From assembly GCA_021186555.1 (NCBI GenBank), contig JAJKFL010000003.1, forward strand, positions 23,951,908 to 24,015,907: DNA of 64,000 bases, given 5' to 3'. Source of the stretch: Reticulitermes speratus. Lineage: Eukaryota; Arthropoda; Insecta; Blattodea; Rhinotermitidae. Shown one piece after another: positions 10,740 to 21,417 of the stretch (position 1 is the first letter of the stretch; every line of letters starts with the position of its first letter). Under the pieces are notes generated by a model that worked only from the letters and a program-made list of their open reading frames with translations, made no database searches and had not been told where the DNA came from. Position numbers and translations under genes: made by a program.

Positions 10740-11035
10740 TGGAGGGGCACGTGGTGGCACAGTTGGTTGAGGCACTGTACTACAAGCCGGAAGGTCGCGG
10801 GTTTGATTCTTCATTGACATAATCCTTCCAGCCTTCAGCCTCTAACAGAAATGAGTACCAGGAATATTTTCTGGGGTGTAACGGCGGCCGGTGCGTAGAG
10901 CTGATGATCTTACCAGCTTCATGTGCCGATTGTCTTGGAAGTCTGGGATCCTCAACCTCCTGGAAACCTGAGGGCCTGTCCAGGTCTCTACAGGGATTGC
11001 CTTTTATCTTGAGTTCTGGAGTTTGTCAGATGTCC
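10740..11035 (+). mobile_element. SINE1: tRNA-derived SINE copy
   Basis: The 5' part has RNA polymerase III promoter-like boxes: A box near tggcacagttggttgaggca and B box near ggtcgcgggtttgattc. A tRNA-unrelated body follows (agtaccaggaatattttctg, ggcggccggtgcgtagagct, cctgagggcctgtccagg). A second copy lies at 54125-54385 on the other strand, which confirms a dispersed family. Confidence 0.7.
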
Positions 11036-11904
11036 TAGGTTTCTGTGCAGTGTATTTTAAAACTTGTAATGGAAAACACACATTTCACCTAGAGTAATAA
11101 TGTGTGCCCCCTGATTTCTTTTAGACAATGACATTGTGTTTACACCTGTGTAGACCACATGAAATGCTCTCAATGTTTAATGAGTTACTTTATTCCAATT
11201 TTATATTTATTCATTCTTAATCAGTGTTAGGGAGACAACATAGTTTTACATAGACAACATAGATTTACTTTCACAAGTCCACCAGCATATATTTGTATAT
11301 ATTTATATTTGTATTTCACAGGCCAGTTAAGAACTTGAATGCAAATTCCATTTAGATTCATTTGAAGGAATTAGTTCAATGTGGTGCATGAATTTCTATT
11401 TAGATTATGGTCTTTTAGCTTATGACACTCTCCAGACCAGTAGTTGGTTGTGAGTGTTCCAGAGGAAGCTTCATGGTAAATGGCATACAGATTACACCCT
11501 GAAGATGGTGCTAGCAGGTTCCTCGGAAACACTGGTAACAGTCTATAGGACAATAGATTGTCATAATCCATAAGATGTAAATATGATTATTTGCCACAGT
11601 CAAAACCTCAAATTTTATGTGAATTTTGGTGCTTTCAAAATTCTATGGTTTATCCTAAGAACCTTAAAACTAACATAAAAGGCATTTTAACATTACACCA
11701 CTATATTTTACACTATCCCTGAACTTAGAACCTTTTAGAGGATTGTGAACTCATTATTTGAATTAGATGGATTCTAATCAGCATTAAGTTTTTTTTTTGA
11801 CATCAAACAGACATGTTTAGGTTATGGTCACATATGGACAGAGAATCATGCAGTTTGTGTATACTGATATTTAATCATCTTGATCTGATTGGGCATATAA
11901 AAAG
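11036..11904. other. TRP intron 1, distal part
   Basis: No coding region recognised. It contains a diverged FB-family copy at about 11425-11575 (cctgaagatggtgctagcag, ttcctcggaaacactggtaac). The acceptor for the next exon is not strong, with no clean pyrimidine tract before aaaaag at 11904. Confidence 0.4.
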
Positions 11905-12121
11905 GAATTACAAGAGAAACGTGACTACCGCTACACATCTGTAATGAGGGCTTTAGTGTGGCGCTATGTCTCAGCCATGCATCGCCAAGCAGAAGACAAT
12001 CCTGTCACAGAGGATGATATAAATGAAGTTAAGGGAGAAATTTCAGCGGCAAAATGTGAAATGCTGGAAGTTCTGCGATCAAATGGGATGGACATCTCTA
12101 AAGCACAAATGAAGGAGAAAG
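11905..12121 (+). CDS. TRPC-type channel, C-terminal helical (coiled-coil/CIRB-like) exon
   Basis: The exon encodes ELQEKRDYRYTSVMRALVWR, YVSAMHRQAEDNP, VTEDDINEVKGEISAAKCEM and LEVLRSNGMDISKAQMKEKG. The TEDDINEVK...EMLE segment is strongly conserved in insect TRP/TRPL proteins and predicts a helix/coiled coil in the cytosolic tail, the part where TRPC subunits assemble and bind calmodulin. The frame is open back to 11884, and the AG at 11903-11904 gives phase 0, matching the exon ending at 2100. The donor is ag|gtaaaa at 12122. The last base starts a codon (phase 1) completed by CT at 13984. The acceptor is the least certain boundary, because its pyrimidine tract is poor. Confidence 0.85.
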
Positions 12122-13983
12122 GTAAAACTACTTCATATAGTTTCTTGTCATTTCAATGCATGGTATCACCTTTATGTCGTGGGCTGAATATTTAGACAAT
12201 AGCCACATGACATTTCAGGTCCTAAAGCAGTTCTTTTAATTTTTTCCATGCAAAGACCAGAGAAGTGTCTCTGCCCTTGTTTCGTTTACTGTCTACAAAT
12301 TATAATTATCATATAATTATAATAATTATTAAAATCAGATAAACTTTGTAATTCATTTTATTGAAAGTAGGTCTAGTGATAGTCTGGCATATGCTTTATC
12401 TTATCTCTCTGTGTCTCTAGTTACTGCCCTTATATTAACACATTTTCACCTTAATGAATGATTTTCAAGGAACACATCTCTTCTGTAAAAATAGGTGTTA
12501 GTTTAATATAGCAGACCCTCCTCATTCATGAGTTAGTGCATTGCAGCTTTACTTGTTCATAGAAGCTATATTGTGGCAACCCTCATGCACCACAGTGTAG
12601 GACCCTCACTCATTCATGATCACACTTGCATAAGCGCATATGGTAATAAACAAAATGCTGCATTTGCTCACCTGTCTCACTGAGTGGCTACCTAGGTATC
12701 ATGCAAAATGGAATGTACTTCAGCTGTACTCTTCACAATTTTCAGAACTAATTAGTGCCCTCATATTTTAATTATGTCTGGAAAGTGTGGTGTGTGTATG
12801 ACAGACTTGGGATTGAGCACTGATGTAGTTGGACTTCCATATGGTGTAAACGAATTGACAGTTCACTACATCAAGAAAAATGAAGACTAAATCAGGGGAA
12901 GCCTTCAGTTCAGTGTTCCACTGAGGGCGCAAATTTGTTGTCTATGCTGTCGCGAACGCTTCCTTGAAAGTATGTGAATGACCTTGTGTGTATGGCTGGA
13001 ACAGGTTGAAGTTGTTTTGACACCATGTGAGGAGGTGTATAAAGAAATACAAAAGACAAAGTAATGGAAGATCACCTTTTCTTCATCAAGTTTTCTGTCT
13101 CCCCCTTGCGATCAACTTTACATTGTTTGATCAATCAGCTAGAATCACTGATGTCTTTCCAATAAACACCAATGCAAATTTTTTCATATACATTGATCAA
13201 TAATTTATATATTATAATGTTTCATTTGTCTTTGATTACCTGAACCCCATTTTTCCTCTAAGGTTTTAAATTCATGCATTGTGGTTCCACAGTTTGTGGG
13301 ATTTTTCAGTAATGTAACACATATGAACTGCAAGGGTTTGTTGTAAATGGGTCTTGCATGCTATATATGTGGTGTGTATCAACTTGTACTTATCATAATA
13401 TTTAAGTGAGGATTTTGGGACTAAGATATTAAGTACTGTATTAGGATTCTGTTCTTCCGGGATATGATGCTGTGCCATGGGTAACAGATCCTGATGTTTG
13501 AAGGTAGTGTAGTGTTCTCATTTTTAAGGGGCAAAATTTCCAAGAAAATTCATGGACATGTCGCTGTTGCAAAAACTTATGTGGCGTGTATCAACTTGTA
13601 CTTATCATAATATTTAAGTGAGGATTTTGGGACTAAGATATTAAGTATTAGGATTCTGTTCTTCCGGTATATGATGCTGTGCCATGGGTAACGGATCCTG
13701 ATGTTTCAAGGTAGTGTAGCGTTCTCCTCTTTAAGGAGTGAAATTTCCAAAAAAATTCATGGACATGTCACTGTTGCAGAAACTTCACTCGCAAGTTAAG
13801 CAGTAACTTGTTAAATGTTCATAAGATGTTTTACAATTCTTAAGTGGGGTCAGGGTCAAAGAAAATTCCAGATACTGAGAGCAGTCTTTGGTCTTTGGAT
13901 TACTGTGTTTTATTCCACACAATTATTAGCATAATAAAGTACCCATAGACAAACGACATACTAAAGAAGTAACTTGATTTCAG
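12122..13983. other. TRP intron with pogo/Tigger-like remnant and a duplication
   Basis: No host exon seen. About 12505-13070 (+) may be a very degraded pogo/Tigger copy: MSGKCGVCMTDLGLS, VNELTVHYIKKNED, KFVVYAVANASLKVCE and TLCVWLEQ in shifting frames resemble the CENP-B-like N-terminal part of Tigger transposases. This assignment is weak. A 212-bp direct duplication follows at 13366-13784. Confidence 0.35.
13366..13784. repeat. Direct tandem duplication, ~212-bp unit, two copies
   Basis: Unit 1 (13366-13577) and unit 2 (13578-about 13784) share long identical runs such as caacttgtacttatcataat and gaggattttgggactaagat. They differ by a short deletion after attaagta and scattered substitutions. 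Within the unit, gggatatgatgctgtgccat resembles the FB-family arm. It lies in the TRP intron upstream of the exon at 13984. Confidence 0.88.
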
Positions 13984-14197
13984 CTATTCTTGGCAAGAAG
14001 ATGAGAATGTGGGAGCGGCGTCTTATGACAGATTTTCATGTGACACCTGTGACTACAGAAGGAGATATGGATAAAACATACGAAGTTCCTCCAGAGAGTG
14101 AGGATTCACTAGCTCGGTTCAGACGTATTGCAAAACTTTCAGTCATAAATTCAGCATCCCACAAGTGGGGCCAGGTTGTAGAGGGAGTGTGTGCTGC
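13984..14197 (+). CDS. TRPC-type channel, C-tail exon
   Basis: Acceptor cttgatttcag ends at 13983. The donor is gc|gtaagtc at 14198, near consensus. The first two bases complete an Ala codon begun at 12121, giving AILGKKMRMWERRLMTDFHV and then EDSLARFRRIAKLSVINSAS and HKWGQVVEGVCA. KKMRxWERRLM after the coiled-coil region is found in TRPL/TRP-type insect channels. The exon ends in phase 2. This is part of the cytosolic tail with basic clusters suited to lipid or calmodulin binding; that role is inference from the family. Confidence 0.85.
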
Positions 14198-15125
14198 GTA
14201 AGTCTATCTACTAAAATAAAAAATCAGATTCTAGTGAAATTCACAACTACCACTCAACTGAGCATCAAAATATGAAGCTCTAATGACCTTGTCCAGAAGC
14301 TTACAAATATACTGCAAAAAGTAAAAAGATAATGGGAGGTATGCTATTTGCTTATAAGCAATAAATTTCTGGATGCATTGCTGAGACAAGATAGAAGCAC
14401 GTATTAAAATCCCCTTGTGCAATTAGCTGCATTAAATTTCAGTCATCCACAGAAGTCGTTGGTATTGAGAGAAAACAGGTCTCCAAAACATTTGAGTTTT
14501 AACTCCAAATTGATAAGGTTGATCACCTAAAAAGATGACAGCTTATTTATTTGCATTGATAGCTTCAAACCTTGTAAGCATAGTGGCATATTTCTCATAC
14601 ACAATGAAGTGAATGAAGACTGAAGAACAAATGAGAGTGTCAGATGAAAACTGCATGCCAAATCTGAAAGATTACTGTTGCTAGTGTATAAAATGCACTA
14701 CTTTTTTGTTGACACAACTAAAACTTATATTGTGCAAACATATAATGCCCAATTCAGTTACACTGGTATCCAAAGTTTATACAAATGTGTAAAAGGTTAG
14801 TTAAAATAACAAGCTTGAAATATTAAGCTTAGCATCTATAAAACTATTTAGAAAATATTCCCATATGTAGCATATAAAAACCCCCTTAACAGCAGTTAAT
14901 CACACAAATGGTAGCTGTTTGAAACCCATTTTATCAGTACACTACTTACAAGTAAGTACTTCATGAAACTGGGGTTTCCTTGTACATTCCAACACATGAA
15001 TTTCTGGGTGGGAGGGGGGCAGGGGGGTTTAAAACCTGCAGTGTCGTACATGAGATGTGTGGTTATGTATAAATTAATGAATCACGAAAAATAATCCAAA
15101 CATTCTCTTTTATCACTCTGCACAG
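14198..15125. other. TRP intron
   Basis: An ordinary AT-rich intron bounded by gtaagtc and tttatcactctgcacag. No exon, known repeat or structured element was recognised. A G-rich run at about 15008-15029 is the only compositional feature. Confidence 0.5.
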
Positions 15126-15364
15126 GTCTCAGGTTGGACACTGCAACAAACGTGAATCTTTCAAGCGTCAGCAAAACCTTCAGAAGGCCATGGATCAGGC
15201 TCGCAAATTGGTGAACCACACCCCCACTCCTGGTACTTATAAAAAGACTTCATTGATCACGATTCCTGTAACAACCGCTTCATCCCTTATGGAACTGCTC
15301 AAAGATATTACAGAAGAGACTGAACAATGTAGTGATGAACACAGCAAGAAGCCTCTGACAGAAG
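15126..15364 (+). CDS. TRPC-type channel, C-tail exon
   Basis: Begins after a strong acceptor (ctctgcacag, 15125). The first base completes the codon left in phase 2 at 14197, giving A-SQVGHCNKRESFKRQQNL, QKAMDQARKLVNHTPTPG, TTASSLMELLKDITEETEQC and SDEHSKKPLTEG. The pattern SQxGxC.K...LQ.A...A..L and a later LMELL helix match the insect TRP/TRPL tail. The frame stays open to a stop at 15492, but the donor gtgaaa at 15365 leaves phase 1, exactly what the next exon needs. Reading through to 15492 would be an alternative, intron-retained end adding about 43 residues. Confidence 0.78.
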
Positions 15365-16306
15365 GTGAAATACAGTGCTCTGTCTTCCCTGCTGCTACTA
15401 CTAACCACAGAACAACTTCAATTATTCACCCCTTTTTAAATGGCTGTCTGATTTCTCCTCTACCTATTAGAAATGAAATTCTACTTTCATAAAATATTTT
15501 GTACATCTTTGCCATCAAGTAAAATATAATATGTATTCAGTTGACCGTCTTCTGGGCTGCAACAACATGAAGCCTGATAGATAGGTATTGACATCAGAGA
15601 AACCTTATGCCTTAACCTTGTGTGTTGAGGAGGCAGTAGGTTCCTCTGAATCCTTGGTGTGTGCTTGACAGACTACATAACATCACATCACAGAAGATCA
15701 TAACTTTAATATTCACTGCCATGAGAACCTCATATGTCAAGTATTATGTAGCATACTGCAAACTTGGAGAATTTTCCATGTGACACATCTGAGTGTTCAC
15801 ATTATAAAGGTGGTCTCTTACATTATTCTTTACTAAATTATTAAAACAGTGATAATCAAAATATAGCAGTCACATAACCACATTGCATTTAAGCCTAACA
15901 TGTCTGAACCAAAAGGATCATTATCGAGGGTAACATTGTGACAATAACATAAATATTTAACTCCTCTTGGACCGCCTGACCCTGAAGATGAAGGCACTAC
16001 GCTTCTCATAGTGTTGAAAACTATATACCAGTTGGCATGGCATGGGATCCCAGAAAACTAATTCAATCCACCATGTTCCTCAATTAGAGTGCTGTAAAAG
16101 AAATCACCAGGTACACATGCTGTGGTCCCTTTAGACCAGGCCTGTCAAACTCAAAACAGGTTGTGGGCCAAATCTAAAATCTTGTGTTGCAACATATCCA
16201 AAATTTTTGATTTGTTCTTCTTGGAAACCATTATCATCAGCATTCTTTGTTATTGAAATGTATTCTTTCTGTTTCTGTTTTATCAGTTGATGCATTCTAT
16301 TTCTAG
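15365..16306. other. TRP intron with two FB-family copies
   Basis: Two diverged FB-family segments are visible: about 15540-15745 (aggaggcagtaggttcctct, then catcacagaagatcataact and tattcactgccatgagaacc) and about 15985-16065 (accctgaagatgaaggcact ... gggatcccagaaaac). The intron ends in a good pyrimidine tract and ttctag at 16306. Confidence 0.45.
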
Positions 16307-16974
16307 CTGTGCCAAGCAGAGAAGCTTCTGAATCCACAACACTGACCTCAGCAGTAGAGAAGGAAAAGCACAGCCAGAACACTGCTGAGAAAACAGAACA
16401 GCTAACAAAATCAACCAGTAATTCAACTTGTTCTGATGTTGCAATGGAGACTAGACAATCCCATGAAGTCTCAACACCAAGCACTCTTTCATTACCTCAG
16501 ACTGCAGCATCTGTTCATTATGTGAAGACAGGCAGTCAATCTCCCAACGATGTTAGAAGTAAAGCTCTGGCACCTATGGGTGCCCAAACTGTTGACTTTA
16601 AGAAGCCACCATCAGATCACCATTCAAGCGCATATCCTACAGTGCTGGTTCCTCAACAGCAGAACTCTGGTGAAGATGAAGCCAAAACTGCATCACCAGA
16701 ACCTCAGACAATAATCACCATGGCAGAAACAACTACAGAAAATGACATCAAACCTGAGAGAACAATGAGTCACTCTACACATCATGAATCAACTTCACTG
16801 CATCAGTTTAATGTTATGCTCAGTGATAATGCCAGCATGGAGGCTGAAATGGTTGAGAGTTCAAGCACAGAAAAACTTGTATGTGGTAACATTTCTCCAG
16901 CACCATTACGACCAGTAAAGAGAATTGAAGATGTGAAAACACTTAAACGGCAACCAAAAGGGGGTTGGATATGA
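16307..16974 (+). CDS. TRPC-type channel, terminal coding exon with GGWI C-terminus
   Basis: Acceptor attctatttctag ends at 16306. Bases CT complete Ala, then VPSREASESTTLTSAVEKEK and a long low-complexity region rich in Ser, Thr, Glu and His (about 200 residues), ending with PAPLRPVKRIEDVKTLKRQ, PKGGWI and TGA at 16972-16974. The basic segment plus terminal GGWI resembles the GWL end of Drosophila TRP, which binds a PDZ domain of the scaffold INAD. The PDZ role here is an inference by similarity. TRPL is not known for this tail, while the upstream tail exons look TRPL-like, so the paralogue call remains open. The 221-residue reading frame is intact. The 117-residue frame on the other strand is a shadow. 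Confidence 0.82.
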
Positions 16975-17039
16975 ATGCATACCCTATTAGAATAGAAAAT
17001 ACTATCCGTTCCTTGTGGTAAAAATAAGATGTAAATTTA

Positions 17040-18265
17040 GACTGGCTTGTAACACCATGCAGTCTTTATAGTTGGCAGCTGTTTCACTATGTAGTCCTAT
17101 AGGTGGAAGAGTGAACACCCACTTCTGGGTTGTGATGCCATGTGGTCTTATATGAGGAAGAGTAGGTATGTACTTCTGGGTTGTGACACTGTGTAGCCTC
17201 ACAGATGGAAATGTCATTATGCACTTCTGGGTTGTGACACCATGAAGTCTTACAAGTGGTACTATAAGTACGGTGGAGTCACAATTCTCTGATTCCTGAT
17301 TGTTCAAGTTTCCATTTCATCTGAACCAAAGCACTGTAGTCAAGGTCTTTTCTAGGGCGAGTAAAGAATTCAGTTGAAGTGCATGTCTCTGTGTGCACAT
17401 GTCTTTCAAGTATTCCTGTACTTTCTTTTAGCCATTTTCTTGGTGTATTCCTGTGTACTGTTATGCAATTTAAGTATGTATTTTAATTACCCTAACAGTG
17501 AAGGCAAAAGCATGAGAAATCCATGTAGTCTAAGCTTCTTTTTGGTAATTTGAGGCAACCTCGGTTCCATTCACCTCAAACTACTGGCATTCTACTGTAC
17601 CCATGTCTGGGTTGTGATCCAGTGTAGTCTTTAGTTTTAAGGATACAGGTAACAGTGTTGGTACCCACTTCTGTGTTGTGACACCACTCAGTCTTAAAGG
17701 CAAAACAGTAGCCACCTACTTCTGGGTTGTGACACCATGCAGTCATACAGGTGGAAGTATGCACGTCTTGGTTGTCACATTGCATTCCTTTTAGGTGGAA
17801 GGTTTAGGTACCCATGTTTTGGTTGTTACACCATGAATTCGTACAGGTGGAAGTGTATGTACGCACTGGTGGATTGTGACACCATTTAGTCTAGTAGGTG
17901 CAGTGGCATAGCTAGGTTTTTTGGTGCCTGGGGCAAGTAATCACAATGGCTGCCCATAACAAAAATCATGAACTTTAAAAAATGACAAATATTTCTCAGT
18001 AATTTAACATTTGTTGAGTGCAGAGAATTAATTTTTTAATTTAAAATATTCATTCTGCCGCCAAATTTTTCACACCTTCGACTCTGCTGTCCGGGGTGGC
18101 TGCACCCCCCCCCCCCCCTCCCCGCCCAGCTATGCCCCTGTGGAGGTGGAAGTGTAATTATACAATTGTGGATTTTGACACCTTGTAGTTTTACAGATGA
18201 ACGTGTAGGTACCCACTTATAGGTTAAACACCGTGTAGTCTGACAGGTAGAAGTGCAGGTACCCA
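17040..18265 (+). repeat. Degenerate ~51-bp minisatellite downstream of the TRP stop
   Basis: The phrase acttctgggttgtga recurs at 17121, 17172 and 17223, exactly 51 bp apart, followed each time by ccatgtagtctta and aggtggaag. Further units, more diverged, lie at about 17045-17120 and 17600-17900 and, after an insertion, 18141-18265. The stretch 17330-17590 holds no clear unit. The unit start resembles the FB-family arm (ttctgggatatgacgccgtg). It could be in the TRP 3' UTR. Frames across it on the - strand are repeat artefacts. Confidence 0.82.
17901..18140. mobile_element. hAT-type MITE inserted in the minisatellite
   Basis: Terminal inverted repeats cagtggcatagctagg (17901) and its complement cccagctatgcccctg (ending 18140) match the CAG(N)GGC(G/A)TAGCT ends typical of hAT-family elements. 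The 8-bp flanks agtaggtg (17893-17900) and tggaggtg (18141-18148) agree at six of eight positions, as for an aged 8-bp target duplication. The 240-bp body has no coding capacity and includes a C-run. Repeat units continue on both sides. Confidence 0.8.
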
Positions 18266-18554
18266 CCTACTTGAGTGCATGGTGTCACAATCTAGAAATA
18301 TCCAACTGTGAATATTCTACTCACCACCTGAAAACTTAAAATGTTATAAACTGGGAATAGTGTGTTCTGGGTGTTAATGACAACACAAAAGTGAAGCATA
18401 TTCCAGGAAACATCATTCCTTAATGAAAAAATTTTAAGTGATTAAATTACCAGTTCAGTGTATAAGTCAGTATGTCTGTATTGTACGAATAATACTATTG
18501 GCATGAAATGTTAATATGTACTGCTGCTGAGTTTCAGACAAGTCCAGTGCAAGA

Positions 18555-18564
18555 TTTATTTATT
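18555..18564 (-). terminator. Candidate polyadenylation signals for the Rab gene
   Basis: Two overlapping AATAAA hexamers on the - strand (18560-18555 and 18564-18559) lie about 420 bases past the Rab stop codon. They are plausible 3' end signals. No transcript evidence. Confidence 0.35.
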
Positions 18565-18984
18565 GAGGTAATAAGATATTCAGGGCTATTTTATATTTTG
18601 TGTTACACTGTGTGCCATATTTCACCATATTTAGATGTTTACTTTAGTGCGTCAGTCCGTAACTCACACACGAATTACAGTAACTGAAATTGGTGGGCAT
18701 TTGAAGCAAGTATGTGTGTATGTACAAACCTTTGTATTAAAATATTTCTGATTTTTACCTGTCTGTGCAAGATCGTTGTATCATTAGTGATCACTTATGT
18801 TCTGTTACTCCACAAAACAACCAAAAGTCACATAGCTTTTAACACTGTCATTCATGAGATTTTTTACAATTTTTCACACTTCACTGGTGCAAATAGTGCA
18901 GCTCTTCACATGGCACTTTGCACTGAACTGATCAGTTTCATATGGACAGTGGATTTTCACAACACATATGTGGATTTTGTGCCA

Positions 18985-19102
18985 CTAACATGAACAGTTA
19001 TGAGGTCGAGTGTATGGTTTTGGTCCAGCAAGTTTTAAACTGTCTGATACAGATGCAGCTGCTTCTGTAACATCCTGCCGCATCATAACGTCCACAAGAA
19101 AC
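18985..19102 (-). CDS. Rab29: Rab29-like GTPase, exon 4 (C-terminus with CSC)
   Basis: On the - strand an acceptor tttgttgcag precedes base 19102. The first base completes Thr, then FLVDVMMRQDVTEAAASVSD, SLKLAGPKPYTRPHNCSC and stop TAG (18987-18985). CSC at the end is the dual geranylgeranylation site that anchors Rabs to membranes. The hypervariable tail is short, and FLVD is the usual end of the last G-domain helix. Joining at phase 2 with the exon ending at 20502 works exactly. The + strand frame at 18712-18993 overlaps and is a shadow. Confidence 0.85.
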
Positions 19103-19499
19103 CTGCAACAAATTATTGCATCCCTATACTGATTTTAAGCCCCATTGTTCATGTTGATCCTGAACCATGGAAACTGATGTTTTCCATTCATTCACATGCA
19201 CCAACTCTATTGGCTTAGAACAAACAATATATTCTCCCCCTGCCATGAGTCAGAAAGGACAAGGCAGTATATTCCCCTGAAATGTCAGTATCATGGCACA
19301 CTTTTACAAGGTTCAAAATCCCCAAAACAGGATAAACATTGTCTTTACATTGTATGAAAAGAACATAACCTATCACCAACCTTAGAAAATCCAGACTGCA
19401 TTTACAAAACTACAGCTATGGAACTGTGAACATTAAGTGACATCAAATGTTCTTTGATTGTATATAGATATAAATATAAATAACGATACCACTATTTAA

Positions 19500-19765
19500 T
19501 TCTAGAGGTTTCTGAAGATGGTATATTACACTCAGGATTACTGCCACTGGTGAAAGTGACAGAGTAACTCTTTCCGTCAAACACAACTGTGTAGGTAGAT
19601 TTCAGGCGTCTGTTGCAGTGTAGATGAGGTCTTCACTCTTCTGTGTCATTATACAGCATAAGTCTTAGACTGCTTGACCCCTGAAAATGTGACTGATAGG
19701 CTGTACCAAAACATCGGTAAACAGCTACCAGCATACGCTGCATAACAACCCAGAAGAGCGAAGAC
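19500..19765. repeat. FB-family copy in the Rab intron (diverged)
   Basis: tctgaagatggtatattacac, gttgcagtgtagatgaggtc and cggtaaacagctaccagcat...cataacaacccagaagagcg have the element's arm-centre-arm order. It is strongly diverged. The rest of the intron (19103-20501) shows nothing recognisable. Confidence 0.35.
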
Positions 19766-20501
19766 CTGAACTCTGTCAGTGACTCCATGCCATTTCACAT
19801 GAGGTGTGGAACAGATCCAGCTCCTGAAATACTATGTTCTTGTTTTGATATTAGACAATGCATGAAGTACAAATACCTACTAAACCTGACCATTATTTTT
19901 GTTGGAAAAATAAAAAGGGGACTTTTTTTAACACATGCATGTGCAGCTGACAGTTATCTTCCATAAATCTCATAGAATTCAGAAAAGATGTTCTGGAAGT
20001 CTTACAGTATAAATAACTGGTACTCCTCACCATTGCCACAACTTTATTAGTGTTAGTATTAATTCATCATATAATAATGTGACAAATTAATATTAAAACA
20101 AATGCAGTTGTGTTGACAGTATCATCATAACTAGCACAACGGGATGTCTAACATCAAAATCTTACAGTATTTTGGTACCACAGAATATTAAAATGAAATG
20201 GGGTTCTTTTTGCTATGTTGTAAAAACTACAAGACTAATTAGAACGTCACAATTAACAAGGCATAGCCAAGAGCATTAGATAATGCACGTTAAGTAGAAA
20301 CTGTTAGAAAATAAAATCATACAGACACCTTTGCAATGTTATGACCTGTGCAAGGAAGGTAATGCTAATTACAGTACAATGATGAATACAGACATTTAAT
20401 ATATTTTTGATTCCTTGTCTTCTTATAAAATCAATTTAAAATACAAAAAGTTTCAACCAGCATTTAATTAGTAACTCTGCCCCTCTAACTATGCCACTTA
20501 C

Positions 20502-20623
20502 GTCATGGAATCATTCACCATGGTCCCTTCCTTTGCTGATGTTTCAGTCCAGCCAACAAAATTGTGCTCCTTATAAAACTCGTGTATTTCAGTTTGGTCA
20601 ACTTGTCTGTGTTGCATATCACA
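20502..20623 (-). CDS. Rab29: Rab29-like GTPase, exon 3 (NKxD and SAK motifs)
   Basis: A strong acceptor (ttcttcttctcctcctcatag on the - strand) precedes base 20623. The exon reads CDMQHRQVDQTEIHEFYKEH, NFVGWTETSAKEGTMVND and SM, then a donor ac|gtaagtg below 20502. The opening CD completes the NKCD guanine-specificity motif with NK from exon 2. ETSAK is the G5 motif. 122 bp, phase 0 in and phase 2 out. This exon is short and easy to miss in an ORF scan. Confidence 0.88.
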
Positions 20624-21135
20624 CTATGAGGAGGAGAAGAAGAAATCAAAAATTGAGTTATAACAGGACTTGTAACAATCTTCTCCCACCCATGTACAGA
20701 GCTTCTAATGATGTGTCCACACTCCTCTAAAGGGATTCATTCCTCTACAGAACTGTGTATATTTTCTTAAATTGTTTCTTGTTACACTAGTTCATGATGG
20801 TAGTGCATAAACACTCGTATAAATTCAGATCAGAGCCGAATTTTTTCAAATATCTCACAGTACAGAACATATGAAAACGTGTGATATATTTTACTCATGT
20901 AGATCAGTTACTTTTGTCAGAAAGAATCTTTGAGCTTGGTTTGTACTTAGTGAGAAACACAAACACCAGTTCTGATTGGTTGACCATGCCCATAGTCATG
21001 TTTCTTTACTATGGGTCTCCAAAACCAAAATTTGAAATAAGTTCAAGAATGAAGACAGATAAGTAACACCCTTTACCCATAATGATAACACTGCTCTTAA
21101 TGCTACTCAGTCAATGTAAATATCAGCTGGCCTAC

Positions 21136-21317
21136 CTTATTTGCCAGAAGCATACATGGAATAGGACTGCCATCTGCAAGACTGCATTTTGAATCAACAT
21201 CTCTTTTCCATTTGAGAGTGTTTATAAAAGAGTTCCTGTTTGTTAAGTCAAACATAATAACACATCCATGAGCATCTTTATAGTACACTCTGGTCATCCA
21301 TGTAAACCTTTCTTGAC
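21136..21317 (-). CDS. Rab29: Rab29-like GTPase, exon 2 (switch II region)
   Basis: The acceptor accagcag precedes base 21317. The exon continues the split Gly codon: GQERFTWMTRVYYKDAHGCV, IMFDLTNRNSFINTLKWKRD, VDSKCSLADGSPIPC and MLLANK, then donor gtagg. QERFTWMTRVYYKDAHGCVIMFD is closest to Rab29/Rab7L1 (family knowledge: ERFTSMTRLYYRDASACVIMFD-like), while the WKRDVDSK...DGSPIPC stretch is shared across the Rab32/38/29 group. The catalytic Gln of switch II is present. 182 bp, phase 1 in and 0 out. Confidence 0.9.
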
Positions 21318-21417
21318 CTGCTGGTTTGAAGAACATTTTAATGTACTATTCTATGTCTTCCCAGAAAGGGAAAATTCAATACTGTCTTGAACAGATATAA
21401 AGTTCAGTTTTAATATT

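Noticed and set aside
12505-13070. Possible second pogo/Tigger copy treated as a gene
   Set aside because: Only scattered, frame-shifted similarity. Kept as a low-confidence note inside the intron entry rather than as its own element.
16131-16484. 117-residue frame on the - strand
   Set aside because: Antisense of the terminal TRP exon and its acceptor region.
17002-17785. Repetitive frames with GVTTQKC-like units on the - strand
   Set aside because: Products of the 51-bp minisatellite. 51 is divisible by three, so frames stay open by chance, but stops and gaps interrupt them.
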